From contig OW203998.1 of the NCBI GenBank assembly GCA_934047225.1, positions 18,119,280-18,183,279 of the forward strand: 64,000 nucleotides of DNA, in the 5' to 3' direction. The position numbers were made by a program, and so were the translations under genes. Below, in pieces: positions 32,662 to 43,769 of this stretch. This DNA comes from Ypsolopha sequella. Its lineage: Eukaryota > Arthropoda > Insecta > Lepidoptera > Ypsolophidae. The notes beneath the pieces are model-generated. The model was not told the DNA's origin. It saw nothing but the letters and a program-made list of their open reading frames with translations, and did no database searches. The first letter of the stretch is position 1, and the number at the start of each line of letters is the position of its first letter.

Positions 32662-34010
32662 TACAGCTTTTTTTTTTTTTTTTTTTTTTTAAGAAGAAGA
32701 AAGAAAACATTTATTCGCAGAAAAAAACAACATTACATTTATGATTTTTTCCGCCAAACTTTAAAAAAGTTTATTGGCAGATGTTACTCTCTTAACTTAA
32801 CTACTAGCCGACTAATACTACAAAAGAAAAATTACTTATAATTAAAGTTAAACAGATTTTCAATTTTTTTATTTTATTTTAGTTGTGTAGTCATCCAAAA
32901 GATGACTATAAACATATTTTTTATAAGTACGCTTAGTTACATTTTTTTCCTTGCTTCTTATTGTTACAGGCATTTCATTCAAAATATTGGGTAATAAAAA
33001 TTTTCTTGTACGCTCACCATAATAATTATTTATTTTTGGGGTACAAAGCCTTTTGTTTGTGATATTTCTAGTTATAATTTTATGTGATATGGGTGTTTTA
33101 AATTGATTACAATTGAAGTTTTCCAAAATGATTACTAATTTTACTTTCTCCTGAACAGGCAATATTTTACAAATTCCAAACAATTTCTCATATTCTTTTT
33201 TACAGCTATTTTTAGTATTTTTATCAACAAGGGTTTTCATTATTCTCATTTGTAAAATTTTGATTTGATCTAGATATGACCGGAAGGTGCATCCATAACT
33301 GCTTAGTCCGTAAGATATAATTGCATCAACAAGTGCGTAATACACTGTATAAAGTGTAGCCCTGTTTACGAATCTACTAAGATGATAAAATTTTGCAAGA
33401 ATCGCTCTAAGTTTGTTACAAACATTGTTCACATGTGTTTTCCAAGACATATTTTGATCCACAGTAAGTCCAAGGTATTTATATTTATTTACGAATTCTA
33501 TCTCACTGCAGTTACAGATCCGCCCTCTGTTGTGTAAACATTCATAACCGTGACCCACAATACGTACATTATAATTATTATCTGATTTTATGTATGGTGA
33601 CCGAATATGCACGCATTTAGTTTTATTTAAGTTTATAATAATGCCATTGTCATGGGCCCATTTTACAATATTATCTAAATCAGCTTGTATGCAGGTTTCA
33701 ATAAATTTTAATTCCTTATGTGCGTAGAACAAGCAGGTATCATCCGCATACATGTACATTGAACAATTCTTCACAACGTTAGACATACTATTTACGTGCA
33801 TAATGTAACCGATGGGCCCATATACAGAACCGGTCGGTACGCCATACATGATCCCCGCTTCCTCTCCCCTGCTACCACTGATCACTGTAGTTAATTTCCT
33901 ATTATTTAGATAAGCTCTCATCCAGTCACTTAAAGGGCCTCGAATGCCGCATTCTTGCATTATGATTGTTCTTCTTATTTTTGTACAAAAAGTGTTAAGT
34001 TAATCTGATT
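32662..34010 (-). mobile_element. 5'-truncated LINE with poly(A) tail
   Basis: The minus-strand element ends in AATAAATG followed by about 22 A's (plus-strand T run at about 32668-32690). The 5' side stops within the RT domain, and a stop codon precedes the frame near 34000. The truncation point abuts a palindromic MITE at 34004. The 5' truncation and A tail indicate target-primed reverse transcription. Confidence 0.85.
32869..33960 (-). CDS. LINE reverse transcriptase, C-terminal part
   Basis: This frame encodes the palm, thumb and C-terminal region of a non-LTR retrotransposon RT, which copies element RNA into DNA at a nicked target. From the ATG at 33960, GIRGPLSDWMRAYLNNR (residues 5-21) precedes the active-site YADD at residues 71-74. 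Later GVPxGS and WKTHV-type motifs follow, and the C terminus lacks an RNase H domain. Fingers and endonuclease are missing because the copy is 5' truncated, so it is not functional. All 363 codons are open, which suggests a fairly recent insertion. The motif usually written GVPQGSxLGP reads GVPTGSVYGP here (residues 40-49). The ATG is internal to the original ORF2. Clade is probably CR1/Jockey-like but not certain. Confidence 0.9.
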   Translation of the reverse strand: MQECGIRGPLSDWMRAYLNNRKLTTVISGSRGEEAGIMYGVPTGSVYGPIGYIMHVNSMSNVVKNCSMYMYADDTCLFYAHKELKFIETCIQADLDNIVKWAHDNGIIINLNKTKCVHIRSPYIKSDNNYNVRIVGHGYECLHNRGRICNCSEIEFVNKYKYLGLTVDQNMSWKTHVNNVCNKLRAILAKFYHLSRFVNRATLYTVYYALVDAIISYGLSSYGCTFRSYLDQIKILQMRIMKTLVDKNTKNSCKKEYEKLFGICKILPVQEKVKLVIILENFNCNQFKTPISHKIITRNITNKRLCTPKINNYYGERTRKFLLPNILNEMPVTIRSKEKNVTKRTYKKYVYSHLLDDYTTKIK

Positions 34011-34249
34011 TATGGCAATATGTGACAAAAATTTTATGTCAATTAGGCTTTTCTAGCAAGGTCTTGCTATTTTATGCATTACTTTGTAAATAATCATGCA
34101 CAACAAGTTTAAAGAGTGTTTATAGTTGTTGACAACAACGCAACAACTTGTTGTCCAGGATTATTTACAAATTATTGCATAAAATAACACCACTAGGCTA
34201 GAAAAGCCTAAATGACATTAAACTATAGTCGCATAATGCCATAAATTAC
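34004..34249. mobile_element. Palindromic MITE, about 110-bp arms
   Basis: TTTATGGCAATATGTGAC and TTAGGCTTTTCTAG on the left are inverted on the right (CTAGAAAAGCCTAA, GCATAATGCCATAAA). The inner parts (GTAAATAATCATGCACAACA) also pair. It lies exactly between the truncated LINE and copy 2 of the 400-bp family. Confidence 0.85.
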
Positions 34250-34640
34250 TTTTCAATGCAAGTCTCGTAAAGGCCCACTTTATATGTATCAAAACCGAAC
34301 AGAAAGTCGATTATTTTGCCCTAGGGCTTTATTATTATTATTTTTTTAAATTTATTTACAATGGTTGGCTAACCTGCAACTTTTTCTGTGTACCATAAAT
34401 TTTATACTTTTTTTTTCCACTATTTAACGGTTCTGGATACAGTCCTTTTAAGCCAATTATAATTTAAAGTTCACAAGATTATATTTGTTTTATTTCCTCA
34501 CACTATGCATTGAAAAACGTAGTATGATACACGGGTGTAAGAGCAATAAATTACTCGGTTACGTTTAAAACACTCGCTTCGCTCGGTTTCAAATCGTCCT
34601 CTTACTTTATTCTTTTGCGCCCTTGTAGCATAAACTACTA
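34250..34640 (+). mobile_element. 400-bp repeat family, copy 2
   Basis: The same structure as at 18493, with the palindromic module at 34519-34638. The module centre has changed to CTCGCTTCGCTCGG and the right arm is more diverged than in the other copies. Confidence 0.85.
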
Positions 34641-35194
34641 TAAATAATTCTAATACAAAAATTAAAAAAACTTATTATAAGGTGTGCGTTTGGGAACAAA
34701 ATCCATCGCATCTACCTTAAGTTTATTCGATAATAACTAGTCATAAAACAATACATATTTACTTGACATAATCAAAAGCTTTATTCAAGTGAGCAAAGTA
34801 GTTCCATTCGGCTTAGAGACTTAATATTCAACCTTGGATGATTTAATTATAGTTTTCCTAAAAAGAACCATTGAATGATTGATAGAATTAGTAAATTATA
34901 TAGGTACGTTGACCTTTTAAATTATTGAATGCATAATTCTACTTGCTGATCTAATTTAAATAAACTTTTATTTATATAATTGGACTTGTCGGCAAATAAA
35001 GACATCAGGTATTCCAAAACGATTTAGACATGTAATTTATTTTGTCTACTCCCGTCCTATAATTTACTACGTGAAATGTACTGATTTAATGACACTTTAA
35101 AATAAATTATACAACAAATAACAATAAATAAAATTGGCTGTCTAGCTATGAAGAAGGGTAAACCTAGTATATATGCGGAAAACTAACTAGAAAT
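34641..35194. other. No gene recognised
   Basis: AT-rich sequence only. Confidence 0.4.
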
Positions 35195-35199
35195 AAAAC

Positions 35200-35257
35200 C
35201 TGACCAAGTGCGAGTCTTACTCGCGCACGAAGGGTTCCGTACCACTATAAAAATATG
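35200..35257 (-). mobile_element. Fragment of the 8268-type repeat
   Basis: CAAGTGCGAGTCTTACTCGC and GAAGGGTTCCGTACC are the complement of the 3' end of the repeat at 8268-8632. Confidence 0.7.
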
Positions 35258-35284
35258 GGTTGGAGCCCTAAAAATATCTGTTAA

Positions 35285-35395
35285 TACGTGATGAGTGGTG
35301 GTGGGTTAGCCCTATCGCCCTGTTTTGGGCACAAATGGATCAACAGCCTAACGTGTCTTCCGAAGTTTACGTGTGTTAAGCTCCAATCACCCAAT
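35285..35395 (-). mobile_element. SINE-like fragment
   Basis: The minus strand carries TTGTGCCCAAAACAGGGCGA and CACCACCACTCATCACGT, matching the middle of the SINE body at 28285 and 49938. Confidence 0.5.
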
Positions 35396-35406
35396 ATGTA
35401 TGCATA

Positions 35407-36713
35407 CGAGGGGCATGCCAAAAGAAGTTAGATACTCTTTACTCCTTTGATTGACACTCGAAAGTTATACATCATCTTATAGGCTGGTTGTTTGTTGATA
35501 TATCTGAAAATAGAACGCACATCATTTCTTTTTTTTTTATTTGGATGAGCATCATTTTTCCGAGAATCTGGCGGGAATTCGCTTGCAGCAATGGAGCTCA
35601 GTCGAAGTGATTGTCGCGCTATGATTTATTATGACTATAAAAAAGTTTTAAGCCTCAAGAATGTTTTGAACTTTTGGCTACTACTTTTGGTGAGTCTGGT
35701 TGCTCGCGAACAACAGTATTTAATTGGTTCGCTGAATTTAAAAGAGGACGGGGATGTCTCAAAGATGAAGCGAAGACAGTTCGGCTGCCAACCGCGGTCA
35801 CAGAAGAAAACGTTCGTGCAGTGGAATACTTATTCGCGAAAACCAACGAATTATGTATGTAGAGCTGGAGCGAGAACAGGGAATTGGATCAGCAGCAATG
35901 CAAACCATAATTCACGACCACCTTTCTCTCCGTAAATGTTGTTTGAGATGGGTGCCGCACAAACTTACCGATGAACAGAAAGACCGTCGGTTGGATTGGT
36001 GCCTGTTCATGATAGATAAATTCGACGGTGGCGAGAAAAAAAATGTGTATGATATACTGACTTGTGATGAAACATGGCTTTATAACTATGATCCCGAAAC
36101 AAAGTGACATTCGACTGTATGGTGCTTTGAAGATGAGCCAACTCCAACGAAATGTCGCCGTGCACGAAGCACACAGAAACAAATGGTCGCCTCGTTTTTC
36201 AGCAAAACGGATCATATTGCTACTGTAGTGCTAGAGAATCAAAGAACGATGAACTCCGAATGGTATGTGACAGTTTGTGCTCCAACAGTAATATCAGCTT
36301 GGTGTGACAAGCGACCGAAGTCAGGAATCCGACGCCTTCTCGGGCACCACGACAATGCGACGTCGCACACGTCTGCCAAAACACTTGATTTTTTCGACTC
36401 AAAAAATGCGTCAATCCTCTCTCACTCACCAAATTCCCCTGACCTAGCACTTTGTGATTTTACCTGTTTCCAAAAATCAAAAAAAAAAATAAAGGGGAAG
36501 AAGTTTGAAAGCAAAGAAGATGCACTGGCTGCCTATATTTTCGAGATTTCTGAGGTGTCTAAAGAAGAGTGGTTATTGGTATTTTCCAATTAGTTCAGAC
36601 GTATGGAAAAGTGTATACGTGCTCAGGGTGAATACTTCGAAAAGATCGATACTTGTAATAAAGAATAAATTTTATAATTTTCGAGTATCTAATTTCTTTT
36701 GGCATGCCCCTCG
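35407..36713 (+). mobile_element. Complete mariner element, inactivated
   Basis: The 1307-bp element has about 30-bp terminal inverted repeats (CGAGGGGCATGCCAAAAGAA at the left, its complement at the right with one difference) and a TA on each side (35405-35406 and 36714-36715), the standard mariner target duplication. The length is typical of the family. The single transposase gene is disrupted. Confidence 0.97.
35591..36668 (+). pseudogene. Mariner transposase pseudogene
   Basis: It derives from a D,D34D mariner transposase of about 345 residues, the cut-and-paste enzyme for the surrounding element. The start is ATG at 35591 (MELSRSDCRAMIYYDY). A helix-turn-helix region with SRTTVFNWFAEFKRG follows, then the first catalytic Asp in TCDETWLYNYDPETK, the second in HHDNATSH, and the third 34 residues later in SPDLALCDF. 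All three aspartates survive. Four lesions break the frame: a 1-base shift in the A run at about 35638-35643, a second shift near 35845-35855, a TGA at 36105-36107 (ETK then stop), and a TAG at 36591-36593 where a Trp is expected. The frame then continues to a natural stop near 36666. The related families most like it belong to insect mariners. It cannot encode an active protein. Confidence 0.95.
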
Positions 36714-36715
36714 TA

Positions 36716-38150
36716 TATATCTTATAATATTCTTATGTATGCAATCATCGGATATGATTTTAAACGGGTGGAGCCACAGGAAAAAAGCTAGTCTTCAAGT
36801 AAACTATCAATACGTAACATCTGATTCAAGTACGAAAATTGCACTATACTCTACATAAGTTTAGGTGTGTAATTCTACTATATAATGAGTTGTGATCTAC
36901 ACGCGTGCGCATGCCCAATGGTTATTGCGTGCTCATAATTCCACTCGTAACAAACATCTTGTTTCATAAGTGTGTTATTGATAATTACATATATGTTTCA
37001 GTTTAAGTACATATAATAATATATAACCTAGTTACGGTTAGGTCTTTAGCGTGTGCTTTGTTACTTTTTTTGAACAGGCAGGTGTTGACGGCTGAATAGC
37101 TAAGGAAGGGGTTGAAGTTATCTCTAAATGCGTATCTTAATAAAATACATCTGTCAGTCAAGCTGGTATATTATCTCTGTGAAATTTTCAAAATTATATT
37201 TTGTCAAATAATAGAAACTTCTGGTGGAGACTTAGTGTTCATATGTTTCTCAGATTTTAGGGCCGATTGGGCTTCGATTTGGCTAGCGGAACCAAGAAAA
37301 ATAAATTTGGGGACACCATTTTTTACCAAAGGTGTTTTCTCCAAAAAAATTCCTGCTTAGAGGTAAGCTCTTCTGTGTACATAGTATTTTTAAGTACAAT
37401 TTCAATAATACTTTTGCATTGATTTTATACAATACTAACCTCATGTTTACCATAAAGAATAAAATTTGAAAAAAAAAAATTATTAATTTGGAATTTTTTC
37501 GTTTTGTCACAGATTGCATCTCTTTGACGTAGTTCAAAGTGCTGTACGACGTAAACTTATTATAAAAAGTCCGTAACATTACTGGAGATTAAGTCCGATA
37601 CTTAATTTTAAAACTACTACTTACACCTATCACGTTTTATCATTAGTCGTTGTATAAAAAGTAGCCCAAAAGTCTCCAAATCGCTTTTTAATCTATCCGT
37701 ATCACATCTTTCTTACTCGACAGCACTTGTTACCCACACATAATTTCGTTATAATCCACGTAAATAATAAACATCCACACCACTCAAGCACAGATCATAT
37801 TCATCCCTATCTACAAAGACTTAAGATTTAAAATATTTTTAGGTGCAAAATGTTTGTTTGTTACTTCATACAAAATTACACCACGTCATGGTCTGCGACG
37901 CGTGGAGAGCTGCTTCTTTTTGTAGGGTGACTAAAAGTCACAAGGTGTCACAGAAAACTTTGTTCAACACATTAACGAATGGTTCTCTACATACTTGAAC
38001 GTCCGACACCGATATCGTTGGCAAAATAACGTAGTCATGTCGGTAAATAGTATTTGACTACTTACACATTTTTCTCTAAAGATACGGTGTTGTGTCAAGA
38101 GAGCTGGCACTATTTCACTATTAGGCTAGGTGGTGCAAAGTATGTGATTT
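36716..38150. other. No gene recognised
   Basis: Overlapping short frames at 37112-37579 on both strands have no domain. Confidence 0.4.
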
Positions 38151-38154
38151 GGGT

Positions 38155-38345
38155 CTATATCGTGGCAGATCGTAGAATTGGGCAGATCGTAAAGTAAGAA
38201 ATGGAAAATCTTTTACAAAAAGTCAAAAAATAGGTGCAACGACGAGCGGAGCAAGAAGTGGACCCTCCTAATTTTTACAGAAATATGATATGCTTATAGA
38301 CAGATCAAGATATGCCCAATTCCACGATGTGCGGACGACATCTAC
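38155..38345. mobile_element. MITE-like repeat, related to 49840-49925
   Basis: CGTAGAATTGGGCAGATCG at the left and GCCCAATTCCACGATGTGCG at the right are inverted. GGGCAGATCGTAAAGTAAGA and AAGTCAAAAAATAGGTGC recur, diverged, at 49850-49912. Confidence 0.5.
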
Positions 38346-39720
38346 ACAACCTTGGTGTGGTAGAGGTTATTATTGTATATATTTATCTAGGGAAGAGCTA
38401 ACTTATATAAAAAAAACATGTTTATTAAATATGTAAAAATTTGAACAAAACATATTAAAACCTAAACATAAGTAGCTGTACAAATTGGATTTTTTATTGT
38501 TCAAATGTGATTATTTTGTAACATGGATACCAGCTGACTGCGATCTATTATTAAAAATCTATATTTAATCGTTATTCAAAGAGGTTTCCCACCATTAATC
38601 AATAATCTTGGTTACCCTCATAGGAACAGAATTGTAAGAAACTACATATCTAGAACGTGTGAGTTGATTTTACAACACCTATCTCTGATATTTCTTGATA
38701 AAATTGTGGGATTGCTTTACGATGTAACCCTGGAAATTACGGCCAAGCTTACGTTAAACAAAACGAATGGGTTCCTTTTGTAAGGTATAAAGACAAAGTG
38801 TAAAAGTGAATATTTTTGGACGTTTGGCAGCTTAACCTTCAACGTTATTTTTGATAAAGTCAGTGGAATTGGTGGCGTTTCCAGACGCATCGTTAAATAA
38901 GATAGGTATTTTCTAGATGATAAAATTAAATAGCTCCTAATCAAACGATTGATAAAGTTGTTTATTCATGGCTTTTAGGATTTTTAAAAGCATACGCAGT
39001 GAAAAATTTACAAAATTTGTGAAATTACCAACACTGAACATTTACAGACTTCATGCGTTGCCCAAATTTGTATTACTTTTGTTCAAATTCTGTTCTTAAT
39101 GTTTTCGTTAGAGGTAAATGTAATTATGAGGAAGAAATTTATTATTATGAAATTTTAGTAACTCCTGTACTTTTGCAAAAACTTAAGAACCCATCGTATC
39201 GAAATATTCAGAACTAAGATTTTATATGTATTAAACTGACAGAAAACCTTCTAACAAGCATTAGTTTTCGTTGTACCTCATAGTGTTGATATTTTTAACG
39301 GATCCCTTTTAAAAAGGTATTGTTTTCTGTAACATAAACCTTAGCAGAACAATGTTAACCGAAACATGTCAAGGTGCTAAGGTAGTTCAAGAAAAATACC
39401 TTGATGAATCATGTGAAAAATCTGTTCTGGATAACTTAACTAAACAAAGAATGTTAAACTGCGTAAAGGTCAGTCAAACTTTTAAAGTAATTAAGTTGCA
39501 TTTTCAGAGAAAATCAGACATCATTGGTTTGAAGCTCATTTGTCTGTCCTCCCACGGCATAGTTGAATATGGCATTGTAAGAATAATAATTATGTTATTT
39601 AATACAAGTATTCACATCACCCCGATTTCACATTTGAGCATGATTTGGAGCACATTGCGATTTTGTCCCTTTTCAAATTAATTTTAAACCATGAAATTGT
39701 GATTAAAAAAGTATATTGCA
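38346..39720. other. No supported gene
   Basis: A plus-strand 109-codon frame from an ATG at 39352 (MLTETCQGAKVVQEKY...) has no recognisable domain and no supporting context. Confidence 0.3.
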
Positions 39721-39721
39721 T

Positions 39722-40450
39722 ATTAAATCAAATCAAATCAAATCATTCTTTATTTGTTAACATAGGTACCTAATTGTAACATACAAGTTGGTGATTGTTT
39801 AAAGTAAGTGCACTATGTTTTGCCTGTGAATAGGCATACAAATTTTTCACTTATTTACTAACATGCATATTAAAAATAAATGTCACATAGGATCTTGTAA
39901 AAAAAAAACATATATATTAATCATTACAAATAATTGAAAAGCATTAAAATTAAAGTGATAATAACAATGAATAATAGTAATAAAAAGCATGTCAAAGAAT
40001 ATCATAAAAATCAAGATCAAAAAGTAATTATTGATGTTATCTACCTATATAAATTTATCATTTAAAAATTCATTTACAGAATAGTAACTTTTCTTTTCGA
40101 TCAACAGTACAAAAAGTTTCTTTTTAAATAATACCATATTTAGGTCTTTAATGCTATTCGGAATTTTATTAAAAATCTTCGGTGCCATACAAAAAATACT
40201 TTTATGCATCAATGCCGTTTTCGTTTTTTGCGAATTTAATTTATGTCTATGTTGACTTCTAATTGAGTTGGCATGATGCGTTTCGGACGCCTTTACGAAT
40301 AAGTATGGATTTGTCTTTACAAAGATTGCTACTTCGTATATGTAAAGAGAGGGAAAAGTAAGTATCCGCAGACTAATAAAATTACACTCTTTGATCTTAA
40401 TATTTTGGTCGTTTGATACACGATACTTGCATTTTCCTGCATCCAATAAA
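39722..40450 (-). mobile_element. LINE 3' fragment, (GATTT)n tail
   Basis: The minus-strand element ends CAAATAAAGAATGATTTGAT with repeated GATTT units at about 39725-39745. The coding remnant is at 40045-40446. The non-coding 3' part between them is AT-rich. Confidence 0.75.
40045..40446 (-). pseudogene. LINE ORF2 C-terminal remnant
   Basis: The last roughly 130 codons of a CR1/Jockey-like ORF2 survive, beyond the RT catalytic core. The characteristic C-terminal pattern is visible: RILTFPSLYIYEVAIFVKTN, then a segment with HRHKLNS, and PKIFNKIPNSIKDLN near the end, equivalent to the 'LWNxLPxxIK' motif of many insect LINEs. No RT active site is included, so the piece is non-functional. The 5' part is missing through truncation or decay upstream of about 40450. 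Confidence 0.75.
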
Positions 40451-40884
40451 ATCGCAAGTATAGCCCTTAGCTATGATCTAAATATAATTTTATTTGAGCT
40501 GTATTGATTTTTGGACAAAATCTTAAACCAAAATTAATGTCGTAAGAAATGAAATACACATTACTCTAAGTAGTTCCAAAACTAGTAAATAAAAACACCT
40601 CGAAATCACGAGTTTTCTGTGCAGTCCGCTTTCACTGAGCAGGATAGACAAGTGTAAAATTAAAGCGTTGGAGCAGGACAGATTCCTTTGAATACTCTGG
40701 CCTTAAGTATGAAACGCAGCACTGTGATTGGCTCCCGAGATTTACTCAATTTAGGAACGGTTTGACAATAAACTTTTGTAAAAATGATTGCAATTGGCCA
40801 AGAGATTTTTTTGTTATCCAATTGCCTTGAAATTCAGATATCTTCGTCTATACACGCGCCCAAACTTACACACAAATTGTGTAT
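40451..40884. other. No gene recognised
   Basis: No features that I can support. Confidence 0.35.
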
Positions 40885-41660
40885 AATAATAATAATAAAA
40901 TTCTTTATTGCACTAAAAATTGTACAGAAGGCGAACTTAATGCTATCTAGCATTGTTTTCCAGTTAACCTTTGGTGCTGTGGATCGTTATTGGGTAGTGC
41001 CGGGAAAGGTATCGTAGAAACAATACAGAATATACAGAATATATTATCGTAGAATAAATGACAGAGGCATTAAAATATTCATATAAACAAACGGAGCATA
41101 ATATCTACATAATCTACATATAAAACAAATGTACTTACTATAAAATACAAATAATAAAAAAATACATACATACATATATACAAATACATATTATTTAAAT
41201 ATAATATGCAATTAAGAGAAAGATTCAAAACTCATACAAGGATTGATAAAAGTAAATGAGCTATTAATTACTTTGCATATGTAAAAAGTGCTGCATGACT
41301 CTATTTTTAAAAACAGCTATTGATGAAGACTCTCGAATAATGAGTGGTAAGCTATTCCAAAGACGTATTGCGTAAATTGTGAATGAATTTGTAAACATGT
41401 CAGTTTTATGTGAGGGGGTGCACAAAAGTAAATGGTTCTCTGGGCGATGAAGGCGACCAAGGGAATCACGGGAAACGAAACTTTCTTTCAGGTAAGAGGG
41501 GGAGAGGGGATCATTGAGGATGTTCCAAAGAAGCGTTAAAATATGAGCGTTACGTCGATTTCGGATATTAAGCCAGTTAAGATCAGAACGGGATTGCGAC
41601 ACATGGTCGTACTTACGGAGGCCAAAAGATAGACGTGTACGTATGTTTGATCAGACATTG
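40885..41660 (-). mobile_element. LINE 3' fragment, (ATT)n tail
   Basis: The minus strand ends TGCAATAAAGAATTTTATTA with repeated ATT units at about 40885-40898. The coding remnant reaches about 41650. Confidence 0.75.
41264..41650 (-). pseudogene. LINE ORF2 C-terminal remnant, second family
   Basis: About 125 codons of an ORF2 C terminus remain. The frame is open upstream of the apparent start at 41602, where LSFGLRKYDHVSQSRSDLNW reads through. It continues with LNIRNRRNAHILTLLWNILN and, near the end, NSFTIYAIRLWNSLPLIIRE, the conserved 'RLWNSLP' block of CR1/Jockey-type LINEs. It contains no RT catalytic motif. It is not closely related to the 40045 fragment (tail and sequence both differ). 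Confidence 0.8.
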
Positions 41661-41950
41661 AAAACCTCTGAATCGATTTTAATTGAACTTTTTGCTTTTG
41701 TTTAGTACTTTTTCAACTATGGTCGCGGTAAAAATACCTAGTACCTAAAAAAACAAGTACCAAGTAAAACAACAAGACGAAAGTTTCAGGGAATTAAAAA
41801 TTATAAATTCGGCCGATTTCTCTAAATTATCTTAAGGCGTTAAAACTATCAATATCTTTTTATTAGAGCTAGTAGTCAAAATTTTCTTGCCTCTTTCTCA
41901 TACACATATCAGAAGCTTTAATACACATGCTGAATACTGCTATAACATAT
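41661..41950. other. No gene recognised
   Basis: No supported feature. Confidence 0.35.
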
Positions 41951-42340
41951 TTTTCAATGCATGTGCTCGTAAAGACCCACTTTTTATGCATCAAAACCGA
42001 ACAGAAAGTCGATTATTTTGCCCTAGGGCTTTAATATATATATTTTTTAATTTATTTACAATGGTTGGCTAACCTGCAGCCTTTCCTGTGTACCATAGAC
42101 GTTATACTTTTTTTACACCGTTTAACGGCTATGGATACAGTCCTTTTGAGCCAATTATAATTTAAAATTCACAAGATTATATTTATTTTCATTTCCTCAC
42201 ACTATGCATTGAAAAACGTAGCATGATACACGGGCGTAAAAGCAATAAATTACTCGGTTACGTTTAAAACACTCGCTACGCTCGTGTTTTAAATCGTCCT
42301 CGTAATTTATTCCTTTTCGCCCTAGTAACATAAACTACTA
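41951..42340 (+). mobile_element. 400-bp repeat family, copy 3
   Basis: It is collinear with copies at 18493 and 34250. The palindromic module is at 42218-42338 with the centre CTCGCTACGCTCGTG intact. Confidence 0.85.
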
Positions 42341-43265
42341 TTATAATTATTTCAAGTGAATGTCCAGGTCTTACGTAATTACTCATAAAATGAAATTATT
42401 CATAATCTCTGCCTTGCTGTGCACTTGTGCATCCCTATCCATGCAATACAACCAGCCAAGTGTAAAGTTTCACTTTATTTACTTCTACTTATCAAAGAAA
42501 GCTGTGTAAAATCGATTTTAAATCCTATTTCGTTGTGATAAGAGTGATACCCGCTTAAGGAACAGTTTTCATGACGATGTTTCCAACTCTTCCCCTTTTA
42601 ATTGTGTTGTGTTAGACAATGATCAACTCCATAGATTTAGAATATACGTACATGCCTTTGAGAGTGCTTTAATTAGAGCCGTTGAATAGTTTTGGTACGG
42701 TATTTAGCTATATGTTACTTAAGAGGATGGCCTACCCTAGCAAATTATTATTACCCGTCCAGCACAATAAGTCCAATGGCAAAGACCTTATTTGCTTTTG
42801 ATAGAGGTGATTATATGTTGGCTCATTGGCCTCTTTTTCCTGGACGCGAATATAATACTAATGATCACGCAGCGAAACAACAAATTGGTGTGTTTTTAGC
42901 TAATACTGTAATATTTTGTAAGGAAAAAAAAATTGGATTTAAGTAGAATCCCTTCATATTTCTATTAACTATTTTATGAAAAAAAAAATCAAATTGATCT
43001 CTTAACCGCGTTCTTGAAACAAACGTTTGAAAACAAAAAAAAAGGGGGTGGAAAACATTTTTTTTTTGATAAAAGTATAAATCGTAGTACATTGTTTATA
43101 AGAAAAATTCCTAGATAAAAAATCAGTAAATCAAATATATTTTTTTTAATGCAAGGAGAGTCCGAATTTCTTTTAAAAGAATCCTCGAAAGTCTGGCGTT
43201 GTTCATGCTCCCGGCTCATGTACACTGTACATTGTACAGTCTAAAGATTATTCAAGTGGAAGGTG
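42341..43265. other. No supported gene
   Basis: A plus-strand frame at 42692-42946 and overlapping minus-strand frames at 42865-43225 have no recognised domain. Homopolymer A/T runs occur near 42980-43070. Confidence 0.35.
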
Positions 43266-43269
43266 AAGC

Positions 43270-43440
43270 TAGTGTGCTGACAAAATTGGCGACATATTTA
43301 AGGGCAATGTCAAAAATACTTGAAATAGAAGAGCTTGTATGAATTAATTGATGGATGTGGAAGAGGCGAAAGAAATCTGTAGTCACTGCATACCCCTCTG
43401 GGTGAAAAGCGTCATTATACGTATGAATTGATGTAAGAGC
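43270..43440 (+). mobile_element. LINE 3'-end remnant
   Basis: GAATTAATTGATGGATGTGG and AGAGGCGAAAGAAATCTG, then CTGCATACCCCTCTGGGTGA, match 27890-28040 and 6600-6698. They read as the terminal codons of one LINE family (EEAKEIC). Confidence 0.45.
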
Positions 43441-43475
43441 AACGGTAGTCAGTTGGTAGGAAGCTGGACTCATTC

Positions 43476-43600
43476 CTGCCGATCAAAGCAAAATTTTGTT
43501 GATTTCAAAATAGTCATTAATAGGAACAGAAGCTAAATAACTAAGGAAAATTTGAAATTTTCACAGTTCTAGAATTGAAATTAAAGCCGGCTTTATTATA
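43476..43600. mobile_element. Diverged copy of the 15221 MITE family
   Basis: It shares TTTCAAAATAGTCATTAATA and ends AAATTAAAGCCGGCTTTATT. It is closer to 15221-15381 at the right end. Confidence 0.55.
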
Positions 43601-43607
43601 AAATTAC

Positions 43608-43765
43608 AGTTTGCATTTTGGCAAACAATGTGAGGTGCCTTTGCATGCCCTAAAAAGTGTGCATTTGCGCCAAAAGTTTAGGCATAAAAGTGACAGTTCA
43701 CACTCGAAAACACCTGTAAACACCTCGCGGAGATAAGTGTCGTGACAATATGTGTTTTTGTCGTG
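43608..43765 (+). mobile_element. SINE 3' fragment
   Basis: GCATGCCCTAAAAAGTGTGC and GACAGTTCACACTCGAAAAC match the body and 3' part of the 28285 SINE. The head is missing. Confidence 0.65.
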
Positions 43766-43769
43766 TTAA

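Noticed and set aside
36220..36450. Minus-strand frame in the mariner
   Set aside because: Antisense shadow of the transposase pseudogene, as is 35889-36215.
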